In this document: positions 1 to 8,630 of the stretch, piece by piece | Position numbering within the stretch: the stretch's first letter is position 1 | Layout of the letters: every line of letters starts with the position of its first letter | From: Streptomyces venezuelae | GTDB lineage: Bacteria > Actinomycetota > Actinomycetes > Streptomycetales > Streptomycetaceae | NCBI RefSeq assembly: GCF_008642295.1 | Contig: NZ_CP029190.1 | Location: 2,266,001-2,330,000, forward strand | DNA length: 64,000 nucleotides | Direction: 5' to 3' | Notes under the pieces: model-generated | Told to the model about the DNA's origin: nothing | Databases searched by the model: none | Seen by the model: only the letters and a program-made list of their open reading frames with translations | Made by a program: the position numbers and the translations under genes

Positions 1-815
1 ATGGTGAGGAGGGAGTCGCGGGTGATGCCGGGGAGGAGCGAGCCGGTGAGCTCGGGGGTCACGATGCGGTCGCCGTACACGAAGTACAGGTTCATGCCGC
101 CCATTTCCTCGATCCAGCGGTGCTCGACGGCATCCAGCCAGACCACCTGGTCGCAGCCGTGCGAGGCCGCCTGGGCCTGCGCGACCAGCGAGGCCGCGTA
201 GTTGCCGCCGGTCTTGGCCGCGCCGGTGCCGCCCTTGACCGCGCGGACGTACTCCTCGGAGAGCCAGACGGAGACCGGCTTGACGCCACCGGGGAAGTAG
301 GCGCCGGCGGGCGAGGCGATGACCATGAAGAGGAACTCGTTGGCCGGGCGGACGCCCAGGCCGACCTCGGTCGCGAACATGAACGGCCGCAGGTAGAGGG
401 AGGCTTCACCGGAGTCCGGCACCCAGGCGCGGTCCTGCTTGATGAGCGCGTCGCAGGCCTCGATGAACAGCTCGGTGGGCAGCTCGGGCATCGCCATGCG
501 GCGGGCGGAGGCCTGGAACCGCTCGGCGTTGGCCTCGGGGCGGAAGGTGGCGACGGTGCCGTCGGGCTGGCGGTACGCCTTGAGGCCCTCGAAGATCGTC
601 TGCGCGTAGTGCAGCGTCATGTTCGCCGGGTCCATGGACAGCGGCGCGTACGGGACCAGCTCGGCGTCGTGCCAGCCGCGGCCCTCGGTCCACTTGACGG
701 TCACCATGTGGTCGGTGAAGTGGCGGCCGAATCCGGGGCTGGCCAGGATCGCCTCGCGCTCCGCGTCGGACAGCGGGTTCGAGGAGGGCTTGAGCTCGAT
801 GGTGGGCGTCGTCAT
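1..815 (-). CDS. ilvE: Branched-chain amino acid aminotransferase (3' end cut by window edge)
   Basis: PLP-dependent transaminase that catalyses the last step of valine, leucine and isoleucine synthesis (2-oxoacid + glutamate) in the cytoplasm. About 271 residues are visible from the ATG at 815; the family is about 360, so roughly the last 90 lie beyond position 1. The fold-IV PLP lysine sits in [13 protein letters not shown] (about residue 203), and the family-typical [15 protein letters not shown] is near residue 70. The start is supported by alignment to the family N-terminus ([11 protein letters not shown]). It is followed upstream by leuB in the same orientation, separated by a terminator, so it probably has its own promoter. 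Confidence 0.96.
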   Translation of the reverse strand, partial: MTTPTIELKPSSNPLSDAEREAILASPGFGRHFTDHMVTVKWTEGRGWHDAELVPYAPLSMDPANMTLHYAQTIFEGLKAYRQPDGTVATFRPEANAERFQASARRMAMPELPTELFIEACDALIKQDRAWVPDSGEASLYLRPFMFATEVGLGVRPANEFLFMVIASPAGAYFPGGVKPVSVWLSEEYVRAVKGGTGAAKTGGNYAASLVAQAQAASHGCDQVVWLDAVEHRWIEEMGGMNLYFVYGDRIVTPELTGSLLPGITRDSLLT

Positions 816-908
816 GAGTGCTTGTCCTTCACCGGTTGTGTATGGCGGACCGCGCTCACGGCGTACTAGGACGTCCGAGCTTCCCCGTATTCCGCGGCCT
901 CGCGTTCG

Positions 909-938
909 ATTATCGCGCGCGGGGTGGCTTCGGAGAAA
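909..938 (-). promoter_or_regulatory. Candidate ilvE promoter
   Basis: On the minus strand a GATAAT (914-909) is a 5/6 match to the -10 hexamer and stands out in this GC-rich DNA. A poor -35 (TTTCTC) lies 18 bases upstream. It would give a leader of about 85-90 nt before the ilvE ATG. It lies downstream of the leuB terminator, which fits an independent ilvE transcript. Inference only. Confidence 0.35.
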
Positions 939-986
939 CGGGGCGTTGCGGCCCAGGGAGATGGTGGCACCCGGGGCCGCACAGGA

Positions 987-1024
987 AAAGCCGCCGGGTC
1001 CAGGGAACGCGACCCGGCGGCTTT
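987..1024 (-). terminator. Rho-independent terminator after leuB
   Basis: Perfect 14-bp arms (AAAGCCGCCGGGTC at 987-1000 and its complement at 1011-1024) with a 10-nt loop. On the minus strand the right arm ends in CTTTT. It lies 31 bp past the leuB stop. Confidence 0.85.
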
Positions 1025-1055
1025 CCTTGTGCTGGTGGAGCCGAGGTGTGCCGGG

Positions 1056-2096
1056 TCAGCCGGCTACGCGTGCGGCGAGGGCATCGCCGATGCGGTCGGT
1101 GGACCGGAAGGTGCCGTCGCGCTCGGCCAGGTCGGCCGAGACGGCCTCCTCGATGCGGACGGCCTGGGCCTCGTAGCCGAGGTGGCGCAGCAGGAGGGCG
1201 ACGGAGAGGATCGTGGCGGTCGGGTCGGCCTTGCCGGTGCCCGCGATGTCCGGGGCGGAGCCGTGGACCGGCTCGAACATGGACGGGAAGGCGCCGGTCG
1301 GGTTGATGTTCCCGGAGGCGGCCAGGCCGATTCCGCCGGTCACGGCGGCGGCCAGGTCGGTGAGGATGTCACCGAAGAGGTTGTCCGTGACGATGACGTC
1401 GAAGCGCTCGGGCTGCGTGACGAAGAAGATCGTCGCGGCGTCGACGTGCAGGTAGTCGGTGGTGACCTCGGGGTATTCCCGGCCGACCGTGTCGAAGATG
1501 TTCTTCCACAGGTGGCCGGCGTACACGAGAACGTTGTTCTTATGCACCAGGGTCAGCTTCTTGCGGGGGCGGGCGTTGGCCCGCTCGTACGCGTCGCGGA
1601 CGACCCGCTCGACACCGTAGGCGGTGTTGATGCTGACCTCGGTGGCCACCTCGGCGGGGGTACCGGTGCGCAGCGAGCCGCCGTTGCCGGTGTACGGGCC
1701 CTCGGTGCCCTCGCGGACGACGATGAAGTCGATCTCCGGGCGGCCGGCCAGCGGGGTGGCGGTGTTCGGGAACAGCTTGGACGGGCGCAGGTTGATGAAG
1801 TGGTCGAAGGCGAAGCGGAGCTTCAGCAGCAGACCGCGCTCCAGGACACCGGACGGGACCGAGGGGTCGCCGATGGCGCCCAGCAGGATCGCGTCGTGGT
1901 GCTTGAGGGCCTCCAGCTCCGCGTCCGGCAGGGTCTCGCCGGTGCGGTGCCAGCGCTGGGCGCCGAGGTCGTATTCCTTGGTCTCCAGCTTCACATCCTG
2001 GGGCAGGACCGCGGAAAGGACCTTGAGGCCCTGAGCCACGACTTCCTGGCCGATGCCATCACCGGGGATCACTGCGAGATTGATGCTGGTCGACAT
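1056..2096 (-). CDS. leuB: 3-isopropylmalate dehydrogenase
   Basis: NAD-dependent oxidative decarboxylation of 3-isopropylmalate to 2-oxoisocaproate, third step of leucine synthesis, cytoplasmic. The 346-residue protein has the beta-decarboxylating dehydrogenase layout: N-terminal [12 protein letters not shown], substrate region [13 protein letters not shown] near residue 130, the catalytic lysine region TLVHKNNVL, the metal-binding [13 protein letters not shown] with its aspartates, and the NAD-binding [18 protein letters not shown]. Slightly shorter than proteobacterial LeuB, as is usual in actinobacteria. ATG 2096 is preceded by an AAGGAG. Immediately upstream are a perfect inverted repeat and a small co-oriented ORF, which may form the leader of the same transcript. 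Confidence 0.97.
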   Translation of the reverse strand: MSTSINLAVIPGDGIGQEVVAQGLKVLSAVLPQDVKLETKEYDLGAQRWHRTGETLPDAELEALKHHDAILLGAIGDPSVPSGVLERGLLLKLRFAFDHFINLRPSKLFPNTATPLAGRPEIDFIVVREGTEGPYTGNGGSLRTGTPAEVATEVSINTAYGVERVVRDAYERANARPRKKLTLVHKNNVLVYAGHLWKNIFDTVGREYPEVTTDYLHVDAATIFFVTQPERFDVIVTDNLFGDILTDLAAAVTGGIGLAASGNINPTGAFPSMFEPVHGSAPDIAGTGKADPTATILSVALLLRHLGYEAQAVRIEEAVSADLAERDGTFRSTDRIGDALAARVAG

Positions 2097-2127
2097 GACG
2101 GCACCGTACTCCTTGTCCAGCCCTCGG

Positions 2128-2160
2128 GCATGTTGCGTCCACCATCTGGACGCAACATGC
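2128..2160 (-). promoter_or_regulatory. Perfect 13-bp inverted repeat in the leuB leader
   Basis: GCATGTTGCGTCC (2128-2140) is repeated as its exact complement at 2148-2160 around a 7-nt centre. It sits 31 bp upstream of the leuB ATG and just before the ribosome-binding site. There is no T-run after it on the minus strand, so it is either an operator or an mRNA hairpin that affects leuB translation or stability rather than a standard terminator. Leucine genes of Streptomyces are known targets of IclR-type NdgR/AreB; whether this is such a site cannot be told from sequence alone. Confidence 0.6.
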
Positions 2161-2186
2161 CGGGGCGGCAGCAGGTCCGGCGGGTC

Positions 2187-2327
2187 TCAGTGGCCGGTCT
2201 CGCCGCCGTTGTCACGGCGGTCCAGGGCGCGCTGCAGGGCGGCGGCAGCGTTCCTGCGGTCCGCGTCGGCCGAGGAGGAGTGGCGGACGCGGCGGGTGGC
2301 GGGGCGGGAGGAGGAGGTGGTGTGCAT
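2187..2327 (-). CDS. Small basic protein upstream of leuB (46 aa), function unknown
   Basis: ATG 2327 is preceded by a good GGAG Shine-Dalgarno 9 nt upstream, which favours it over the in-frame start at 2387. The 46-residue product is rich in Arg, Ser and Ala (HTTSSSRPATRRVRH...) and ends in an Ala/Arg-rich stretch likely to be helical (RRNAAAALQRALDRRDNGG). It has no membrane segment or signal peptide. Only two Leu codons are present and they are not clustered, so it is not a classical leucine leader peptide. It lies 90 bp upstream of leuB on the same strand and may be co-transcribed. Whether the peptide or only its translation matters is unknown. Confidence 0.6.
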   Translation of the reverse strand: MHTTSSSRPATRRVRHSSSADADRRNAAAALQRALDRRDNGGETGH

Positions 2328-2489
2328 GGTGATCGACTCCTTGAGATCACGGCGTGGCGGGGCCACGGATGAGGGGGGTTCCTTCAAGGCGCCGGAGGGG
2401 CGGGGAGCGCATCGCCGCAGGGGTTGCCTGCTCGGGGCGCGCGCTCTCGACCGCCATTCGCCGGATCGGCGAGACGTTCGGCTTCTACA

Positions 2490-2518
2490 AAGCTAGGACA
2501 GGTCGGGCTGTATGTCTG
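2490..2518 (-). promoter_or_regulatory. Candidate promoter for the small ORF / leuB
   Basis: Minus-strand CAGACA (2518-2513, 4/6 to the -35 consensus), exactly 17 bp, then TAGCTT (2495-2490, fits TANNNT). This lies in the only AT-richer part of the 350-bp upstream region. It would start transcription near 2483, about 155 nt before the small ORF. Inference. Confidence 0.35.
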
Positions 2519-2674
2519 CGCAATTACTCGGACTTCCTAGCATCTGAGACGAACGTGTCAGGTCGATACGCGAACGGTGCCCGGAGAGTGCCCGGAGAGT
2601 GCTCGGGTGGTGCCCGGGCGATGCCGGGACGATGCCGGGCGCGCAGGCCGGGGCCCGGCGCGGCGCGGCGCGGT
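2519..2674. other. Non-coding gap between leuB unit and LysR gene
   Basis: No supported gene. It contains degenerate short tandem repeats: GTGCCCGGAGA occurs twice in a row near 2578-2600, followed by several CGATGCCGGG-like copies to about 2642. I see no clear terminator for the LysR gene that ends at 2675. Confidence 0.5.
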
Positions 2675-3598
2675 TCAGCTGCCGGAGGGGCGCCGCTGGG
2701 CGCGGAGCTCGCGGATCAGGGCCTGGACGGCCAGGGTGCCGGCCTGCTCACGGGTGGTGACGTAGCCCACCGAACGGGTGGGGCGCTCCGGTCCGAGATC
2801 GGTGATCTGCACCGTGTCCGGTGCTCCGGCCAGGGAGAGGGCGGGCATGATCGCCATGCCGAGGCCCCGTTCCACCATGGTCAGCACCATGCCGTCGTCC
2901 TCCGCCGTGACGGTGGCCCGCGGAATCCAGTCCTGCCCGCGCCACCACTCCCGGGTGTAGGACCCGCAGTTCTCGTCCCAGTCCAGCAGCGGCAGCGCCT
3001 TGGGATCGGGGTGTCCGGCGGGGTGCACCAGGGCGTACGGCTCCTCGACGAGCACCCCGCTCAGCAGGCCGGCCGGTACGTCCGCGGAGCCGCCGAGGGT
3101 GGCGATGCCGAGGTCGGCCCGGCCGGCGGCCACCTCCCCCGCCGTGCCGGCGCCGAGCTCGCGGACCACCCGCACCTCGGGCCGGATCCCGGGGTGGCGG
3201 GCGGTGAGCCGCTCCAGGGCGGGTGGCAGCAGGTGCAGGGCCGCGCTGCGGAAGGCGGCGATGCGCAGGGGCCCGGCCAGGGCCCCGGCGGGCGCCGCCG
3301 CGGCGCGCACCTCCGCGGCGAGGACCTCGTACAGCCGGAGGATCCGGCGGGCGTGGGCCACGGCCCGCTCCCCGGCGGGGGTGGGCCGGGCGCCGGACCG
3401 GCCGCGGTCGAAGAGCACGGCGCCGAGCTTGGCCTCGCTGCCGCGCACCGAGTGCGAGACGGCCGACTGGGTGAGGCCGAGCGTCCCGGCGGCGGCGGAG
3501 AACCCGCCGTTCTCGGCGACGGCCACCAGGACCCGGAGCTCCTGCGGGGCGAGCTCGGCGGCCACCCCGGCCGTGTCCTGTGCCTGCCCGTGTGCCAT
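2675..3598 (-). CDS. LysR-family transcriptional regulator
   Basis: About 307 residues. An N-terminal winged HTH (ELRVLVAVAENGGFSAAAGTLGLTQSAVSHSVRGSEAKLG...) is followed by a periplasmic-binding-like effector domain (DLGIATLGG, GLGMAIMPA). ATG 3598 is preferred over ATG 3619 because GAGGGG lies about 8 nt upstream and because 3619 falls inside the palindromic operator. It is divergently transcribed from the oxidoreductase at 3699, the usual LysR arrangement, so it probably controls that gene and itself. Inducer unknown. Confidence 0.9.
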   Translation of the reverse strand: MAHGQAQDTAGVAAELAPQELRVLVAVAENGGFSAAAGTLGLTQSAVSHSVRGSEAKLGAVLFDRGRSGARPTPAGERAVAHARRILRLYEVLAAEVRAAAAPAGALAGPLRIAAFRSAALHLLPPALERLTARHPGIRPEVRVVRELGAGTAGEVAAGRADLGIATLGGSADVPAGLLSGVLVEEPYALVHPAGHPDPKALPLLDWDENCGSYTREWWRGQDWIPRATVTAEDDGMVLTMVERGLGMAIMPALSLAGAPDTVQITDLGPERPTRSVGYVTTREQAGTLAVQALIRELRAQRRPSGS

Positions 3599-3615
3599 GC
3601 GGCCCGCCCCTCTTT

Positions 3616-3654
3616 CCATGAGCGCCGCTCATGGATGTGCGGCTTCCATGAACG
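3616..3654. promoter_or_regulatory. LysR-type operator between divergent genes
   Basis: CCATGAGCG (3616-3624) and CGCTCATGG (3626-3634) form a perfect palindrome around one base. A related half-site, TTCCATGAACG, follows at 3644-3654. Two spaced elements between divergent promoters match the recognition-site plus activation-site arrangement of LysR regulators. Inference from position and symmetry. Confidence 0.6.
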
Positions 3655-3698
3655 CAACCCTCTGCCCGGCCCGGTGATTCCTTCCTAGCGTCGTCGTC

Positions 3699-4712
3699 AT
3701 GAGCACCCAGACCGGCCACGCCGTCCACCAGATCACCCGCCCCACCGGCTTCCCCACCGCCGACGCGTTCCGCCTCGTCGAGACCCCGGTCCCCGCCCCC
3801 GCACCCGGCACCGCCGTGGTGGAGAACCTGCTGCTCTCGGTGGACCCGTACCACCGCGGCATGATGGACGGCGGCGAGGACGGTTTCGAGCTGCACACCC
3901 CGCTGGAGGGCCGCTCGCTGGGCCGGGTGATCGCCTCCCGCGACCCCGGGCTGTCCGAAGGCGACCTGGTCTTCCACCGGGCCGGCTGGCGCACCCACGC
4001 CCTGGTCACCGCGGGCGTGGACGGCACCCGCGTGGTCCGCCCGTACGAGGGGGTGCCGCTGGAGGCCCACCTCTCCATCCTCGGCGGCACCGGCCTGACC
4101 GCGTACGCGGCACTCACCCGGACGGCCGCCCTCCGGGAGGGTGAGGACCTGTACGTGTCCTCCGCCGCGGGCGGCGTCGGCACCGCCACCCTGCACATCG
4201 CCCGGCTGCTGGGCGCCCGCCGGATCATCGGCAGTGCCGGCTCGGCCGCGAAGGTCCGCCACCTCACCGGGACCCTCGGCTTCGACGCGGCCTTCGACTA
4301 CCACGACGGTCCGGTCGGCGAACTCCTCGCCGCAGCCGCACCGGACGGCATCGACGTGTACGTGGACAACGTCGGCGGGGACCACCTGGCGGGCGCGATC
4401 GACGTGCTCCGCGAGTACGGCCGGATCGCCTGGGTCGGCGCGATCTCCCACTACAACGGCGACCGCGCACCGGCCGCTCCCCGCAACCTCTTCGAGGTCG
4501 TACACAAGTCGCTGCGCCTGGAAGGGGTATTGGTTCGCAATCACACCAATCTGCAGGCAGAACTGGAGGAGTTCCTCGTCCCGCATCTGTGCAGCGGGCG
4601 GGTCGGCACCGACACCACCGTTGTGCAGGGAATCGAGCACACCGTGGACGCCTTCCTGACCATGCTCCGCGGGGGCAACACGGGCAAGATGCTGGTCCGT
4701 CTCGCCCCTTGA
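3699..4712 (+). CDS. NADP-dependent MDR-family oxidoreductase
   Basis: 337 residues, the size of leukotriene-B4-dehydrogenase / curcumin-reductase-like medium-chain reductases, which reduce alpha,beta-unsaturated carbonyls without zinc. The N-terminal half has the family's VDPYHRGMM motif and the Rossmann domain carries SSAAGGVGTATLHIARLLGA (about residue 150). VYVDNVGGDHL near residue 218 is also typical of the subfamily. No zinc-ligand cysteine cluster is visible. ATG 3699 is the only early start. Probably controlled by the adjacent LysR; the physiological substrate is unknown. Confidence 0.9.
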   Translation: MSTQTGHAVHQITRPTGFPTADAFRLVETPVPAPAPGTAVVENLLLSVDPYHRGMMDGGEDGFELHTPLEGRSLGRVIASRDPGLSEGDLVFHRAGWRTHALVTAGVDGTRVVRPYEGVPLEAHLSILGGTGLTAYAALTRTAALREGEDLYVSSAAGGVGTATLHIARLLGARRIIGSAGSAAKVRHLTGTLGFDAAFDYHDGPVGELLAAAAPDGIDVYVDNVGGDHLAGAIDVLREYGRIAWVGAISHYNGDRAPAAPRNLFEVVHKSLRLEGVLVRNHTNLQAELEEFLVPHLCSGRVGTDTTVVQGIEHTVDAFLTMLRGGNTGKMLVRLAP

Positions 4713-4728
4713 TTACGGCCACCTGGAA

Positions 4729-4746
4729 GTTAACCGAACTCTTACC
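4729..4746 (+). promoter_or_regulatory. Possible PHO-box-like direct repeat upstream of phospholipase C
   Basis: GTTAACC, 4 bp, TCTTACC: two 7-mers with the 11-bp phase of PhoP direct repeat units (consensus GTTCACC). The first matches 6/7 and the second only 4/7. It lies about 85 bp before the gene. Weak but placed sensibly for a phosphate-scavenging enzyme. Confidence 0.3.
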
Positions 4747-4831
4747 GCACGGCTGTAGACCTTTGGAGGGGCTGCCGTCACCCTTGCCGTCGATGTGCCG
4801 CCGTGGCACCGGAGTGGGAGGCGAGGGGCAA

Positions 4832-6877
4832 GTGACACCGATCAGCCGCAGAGGGTTCGTGGGAATCGGAGCGGGTCTGGTGGCGGGGGCGACCCTCGCC
4901 AACGCCGGCACAGCCGAGGCCGGGACCCTGTCGGCGGCGGCAGCGGCTGCCACCGGCACGATCACCGACGTACGCCATGTGGTGATCCTGATGCAGGAGA
5001 ACCGCAGCTTCGACCACTACTTCGGCCGGCTGAAGGGCGTACGCGGGTTCGGAGACCGGGCGGCCGGCAACATCCCGGGCGGCTGGGGCACCTTCCAGCA
5101 GCCGAACTGGGGCGGCCGGCAGTTCCCGTGGAAGCTGTCCGCCACCCCGCCGGCCGGCGGGGTGGACGGCGAGACCCTGGCCCAGTGCAGCGGCGACCTG
5201 CCGCACAGCTGGACCTCGCAGCACGCGGCCTGGAACAAGGGCCGGATGGACAACTGGGTGATGGGCGTGGGCAACACCCGCACCCTCGGCTACCTGGACC
5301 GCGGCGACATACCCTTCCACTACGCCCTCGCCGACCACTACACCGTCTGTGACGCGTACTTCTGCTCCGCGCTCAGCGCCACCGGCCCCAACCGCACCTT
5401 CCTGTGGAGCGGGAAGATCGACGCCTCCAGCAAGGACGGCGGGGAGGAATCCGGGCTGACCTGGGAGACGTACGCGGAGGCCCTGGAGCGGGCCGGCATC
5501 TCCTGGCGGGTCTACCAGAACGCCCAGGACAACTACGGGGACAACGGCCTGGCCTACTTCAAGAAGTTCACGGACGCGGCACCGGGCACCCCCTGGCACG
5601 ACAAGGGCATGTCCTCCGTCCCCCGCGTCACCGGCTCCACCCCGGACGACATCGCGGCGGCGATCCGGGCGGACGTCGTGGCCGGCACCCTCCCCCAGGT
5701 GTCCTGGGTGGTCGCGAACGAGGCGTTCTCCGAGCACCCGTACGCCCCGCCCGGTGACGGCGCACACTTCGTCGACCTGGTCTACCGGGCCCTGGCCGCC
5801 GATCCCGAGGTGTTCGACTCCACCGTCCTGTTCCTCAACTACGACGAGAACGACGGCTTCTTCGACCATGTGCCGCCGCCGGTGGCCCCGCCCGGCACCC
5901 CCGGCGAGTACCTGGACGGCGTCCCGGTCGGCCTCGGCTTCCGGGTGCCGATGCTGGTGATGTCCCCGTGGACCCGCGGCGGCTGGGTCAGCTCCGAGGT
6001 CTTCGACCACACCTCGGTGCTCCGCTTCATGGAGACCTGGTCCACGGCCCTGGGCAAGCCCGCGCTCTGCCCCAACATCAGCGCCTGGCGGCGCAAGGTG
6101 TCGGGCGACCTCACCGGCGTCTTCGACTTCACGTCGCCCGTGTACGGCGTACCGGCCGGCCTGCCCTCCACGGCCAAGGTCATCGGCCAGGGCACCTGCG
6201 CCCCGCTCCCGAACCCGGTCCCGCAGAACAACGCCCTGCCCGCCCAGGAGCCCGGTACCCGGCCGGCCCGGGCGCTGCCCTACCAGGTCAACGGCAACCT
6301 GGACCGGCTGGAGTTCGGCTCGGTCGGAAAGATCACCGCCTGGTTCTCGATGACCAACCAGGGCAGCCAGGCGAAGCGCCCGGCGCACTTCTCCATCCAC
6401 CCGCACCAGCACCGGGACACGACGGCCTGGCAGTACACGGTGGACCCCGGAGGCACCGCCACCGACTACTTCCACATCGGACTGGGCCACGGCTCGGGCA
6501 AGTACGACATCTCCATGTACGGCCCGAACCGCTTTCTGCGCCGGTTCATCGGGGACGCGACCAAGCCGGGCAAGTCCCTGGAGGTCGCGGCCCGCTTCGC
6601 GGTGGAGCCGGGCACCGGCAAGCCGGCGGTCTACTTCAAGATGACCAACGCCTCGGGCGCACCGGTCACCTTCACCATCCGCTCGAACGCCTACCGCTCG
6701 GACGGCCCCTGGACCTACACCGTCCCGGCGAACTCCTCCCGCGAGGACTTCTTCAACGCGGTGGCGTACAGCAAGGGCTGGTACGACTTCACGATCCTGG
6801 CCGACTCCGACGGCACCTGGTCGCGCCGCTACACGGGCCACATCGAAACGGGCGCGCCCAGCATCACCGGGTCCTAG
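4832..6877 (+). CDS. Phosphocholine-specific phospholipase C, Tat-exported
   Basis: About 681 residues, the normal length for this family. GTG 4832 is chosen because GGGAGG lies about 10 nt upstream and because the product then begins with a compact Tat signal (ISRRGFVGIGAGLVAGATL, cleavage around AGTAEA). The phosphoesterase domain opens with VVILMQENRSFDHYFGRLKG (about residues 50-70), the signature of PlcH/PlcN-type enzymes. NYDENDGFFDHVPPP and SPWTRGGWVSSEVFDHTS (about residues 330-395) hold further metal and active-site residues. Two C-terminal DUF756 repeats follow (LEFGSVGKITAWFS..., LEVAARFAVEPGTGKPAVYF...). The enzyme hydrolyses phosphatidylcholine or sphingomyelin outside the cell, probably to scavenge phosphate. 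An in-frame ATG at 4793 would give a longer N-terminus with the RR motif oddly far in. Confidence 0.95.
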   Translation: MTPISRRGFVGIGAGLVAGATLANAGTAEAGTLSAAAAAATGTITDVRHVVILMQENRSFDHYFGRLKGVRGFGDRAAGNIPGGWGTFQQPNWGGRQFPWKLSATPPAGGVDGETLAQCSGDLPHSWTSQHAAWNKGRMDNWVMGVGNTRTLGYLDRGDIPFHYALADHYTVCDAYFCSALSATGPNRTFLWSGKIDASSKDGGEESGLTWETYAEALERAGISWRVYQNAQDNYGDNGLAYFKKFTDAAPGTPWHDKGMSSVPRVTGSTPDDIAAAIRADVVAGTLPQVSWVVANEAFSEHPYAPPGDGAHFVDLVYRALAADPEVFDSTVLFLNYDENDGFFDHVPPPVAPPGTPGEYLDGVPVGLGFRVPMLVMSPWTRGGWVSSEVFDHTSVLRFMETWSTALGKPALCPNISAWRRKVSGDLTGVFDFTSPVYGVPAGLPSTAKVIGQGTCAPLPNPVPQNNALPAQEPGTRPARALPYQVNGNLDRLEFGSVGKITAWFSMTNQGSQAKRPAHFSIHPHQHRDTTAWQYTVDPGGTATDYFHIGLGHGSGKYDISMYGPNRFLRRFIGDATKPGKSLEVAARFAVEPGTGKPAVYFKMTNASGAPVTFTIRSNAYRSDGPWTYTVPANSSREDFFNAVAYSKGWYDFTILADSDGTWSRRYTGHIETGAPSITGS

Positions 6878-6918
6878 CCGGTCTCCCAGCGGGTCTCCCA
6901 GCGGGTCTCCAACCGATC

Positions 6919-7749
6919 TCAGCCGAAGCAGACCCGGCCGCCCTCGGCCGGGCTGCCCGGCGTCAGACAGAACCGGGCGCCGGCGGGCCCTTTCGCCGCC
7001 GGCGCCATCGGGGTCGCCACGTACTGGCCGAGGTCCCGGTCCGTCACCCGGAGCTCCTGGGACGCCGGGCTGCCCGGTACGGACACCTCGACGCGGTCCC
7101 CGGCCTTGAGGCCCGCCGCCCGCACCCACACCGCCTGACACAACTCTCCGTGGCGCAGCTCCAGTTGGCGACCGCCCGGAGCGCTGCCGGTCAGGACGGT
7201 GGTCACCATGCCCGCACCCCCGCACCCCATGCGCAGCGGGTCCTTGCCCGCACAGCCCGCCGCCGCGCAGCCGGGATTGCGTACCGGCTTCTCCGCCTCC
7301 GCGGCCGGGGATCCCTGCGGCTCCGTCCCCGGCCCCCGGAGCAGGATTACCCCCGTCACGGCCGCAGCCGCCAGCAGGACGACGGACAGCACCCCGGCCA
7401 CCACAGCGGCCCGACGCCGGCGCGGGGCGGCCGGTTCCGCCCCGGACCCGGGCACGGACACCGGTACGGGCACGGACACGGGCACGGCTACGGGCGTGGG
7501 CCGGCCCCTGCCGCTCCAGGCCGCATCGGCGAGCTCCCAGAGAGCGCGCAGGCGGGCGGGCGGCTCGCCCGCGACGGCGCACAGCGCCTCGACCGCCTGC
7601 CGGGGCGGCGGCTGCTTGCCGTTGAGGTACCGCTCCCAGGAGGACTTGCTGTACGGGGTGCGCTCGCCGAGGGCTGCGAGGCTCAGCCCCGTCCGCTCAC
7701 GCAGCCGACTCAGTTCGGCGGCGAGCTGCTCACACTCCGTGGACGTCAT
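6919..7749 (-). CDS. Membrane-anchored HTH regulator with DUF2690 extracytoplasmic domain
   Basis: About 276 residues. An XRE-type HTH at residues 8-60 includes GLSLAALGERTPYSKSSWER. A Pro/Val-rich linker, one membrane helix (AAVVAGVLSVVLLAAAAVTGVILL, about 120-143) and an outside domain with DUF2690-like cysteines (NPGCAAAGCAGKDPLRMGC..., ELCQAVWVRA) follow. Type II topology (DNA-binding domain inside) is implied. Its ATG overlaps the stop of the upstream gene (TGATG at 7751-7747), so the two are translationally coupled. Its HTH is closely related to that of the coupled partner (both share SSWERYLNGKQP), so they may bind related sites or heterodimerise. Cell-wall or envelope sensing is inferred, not shown. 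Confidence 0.85.
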   Translation of the reverse strand: MTSTECEQLAAELSRLRERTGLSLAALGERTPYSKSSWERYLNGKQPPPRQAVEALCAVAGEPPARLRALWELADAAWSGRGRPTPVAVPVSVPVPVSVPGSGAEPAAPRRRRAAVVAGVLSVVLLAAAAVTGVILLRGPGTEPQGSPAAEAEKPVRNPGCAAAGCAGKDPLRMGCGGAGMVTTVLTGSAPGGRQLELRHGELCQAVWVRAAGLKAGDRVEVSVPGSPASQELRVTDRDLGQYVATPMAPAAKGPAGARFCLTPGSPAEGGRVCFG

Positions 7750-8507
7750 CACCTGCGCAGCTCCCCCCAGGTCTTCGGCCCGACGATGCCGTCCGCAACC
7801 AGTCCGCGCGCCTTCTGGAACCGCGTCGCGGCATCCTTCGTGGGCTGGCCGTACAGCCCATCGGTGGAACCCGGGTCGAAACCGTGTTCGCGGAGCAGGC
7901 ACTGGACCTCGACCACGTCGAAACCCGTACTGTTGATGTCGAGCAGGATGTCGCGGCTCGTGCTGTGCCCCGCGCGCAGCTCTTCGCCGTGCCGCCGGAT
8001 GTCGCAGCTGTAGGCCACCCCGCGCCGGTAGCCGGCCTTGCCGTTGTCGGCCACCGCCTCGTCACCGCCCCACACTCCCCCGGCCAGCAGCCCCGCGGTG
8101 AAGGCCACGACCACGGCGGCGACGATTCCGGCGATGCATCCGCGGAGCGAGACCGTCCGCTGCGGGGCGGAGTCCTCGCCCCGTTCCGCGCGGGGAGCCT
8201 CGGTACCGGGCGCCTCGGTACGGGGAGCGCCCGTACCTCCCGGCCGCCGCACCTGTGCGGCCACGTCGTGGAGCACCAGCAGGCGCGTCGGCTCCAGCCC
8301 GCACACCTCGGCCAGTTCCCGGACGGCTTCGCGCGGCACGGGCTGCTTTCCGTTGAGGTACCTCTCCCACGACGAACGGCTGTAGCCGGTCTTCCCCGCG
8401 AGCGCGGCCAGGCTCAGGCCGCTGTGATCCTTCAACCGCCGCAGCTCCGCGATGAGTCGCCCCTCACGGCTGTCCAGTGCTGCGGGCAGTTCCTTCCAAC
8501 GCGCCAC
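7749..8507 (-). CDS. Membrane-anchored HTH regulator with peptidoglycan-binding-like sensor domain
   Basis: 252 residues from GTG 8507, which follows a purine-rich GGGGGAAGAGG. An HTH at about residues 18-75 (GLSLAALAGKTGYSRSSWER) is followed by a Glu/Pro/Thr linker, one membrane helix (GCIAGIVAAVVVAFTAGLLAG, about 135-155) and a PG_binding_1-like domain ending VDGIVGPKTW-like (VADGIVGPKTWGELRR). The outside domain contains VAYSC and VQCLL, two cysteines that recur at equivalent positions in the secreted protein encoded divergently at 8782. This suggests a sensor domain and a soluble copy derived from a common ancestor. Coupled to the downstream DUF2690 HTH gene. The longer frame up to 8621 lacks a convincing start. 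Confidence 0.86.
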   Translation of the reverse strand: MARWKELPAALDSREGRLIAELRRLKDHSGLSLAALAGKTGYSRSSWERYLNGKQPVPREAVRELAEVCGLEPTRLLVLHDVAAQVRRPGGTGAPRTEAPGTEAPRAERGEDSAPQRTVSLRGCIAGIVAAVVVAFTAGLLAGGVWGGDEAVADNGKAGYRRGVAYSCDIRRHGEELRAGHSTSRDILLDINSTGFDVVEVQCLLREHGFDPGSTDGLYGQPTKDAATRFQKARGLVADGIVGPKTWGELRR

Positions 8508-8630
8508 TGCCTCTTCCCCCCCTCGGTCCGGTCCCCAGCTTCGGGCCCCCGCCTTCCGGCCACCAGTGGTTTGCACGGCTTGGCCCGAACCGGGCTCGCC
8601 GCCGGCATCCCGCGAAAGCATCCCGCCGCA

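Noticed and set aside
2512..2547. Plus-strand peptide MSAQLLGLPSI resembling a leucine leader
   Set aside because: It is on the opposite strand to leuB, has no ribosome-binding site and no amino-acid gene follows on the plus strand.
5968..8013. Long plus-strand frame overlapping phospholipase C and the HTH genes
   Set aside because: Arg/Pro/Gly-rich shadow of better-supported genes with no domain.
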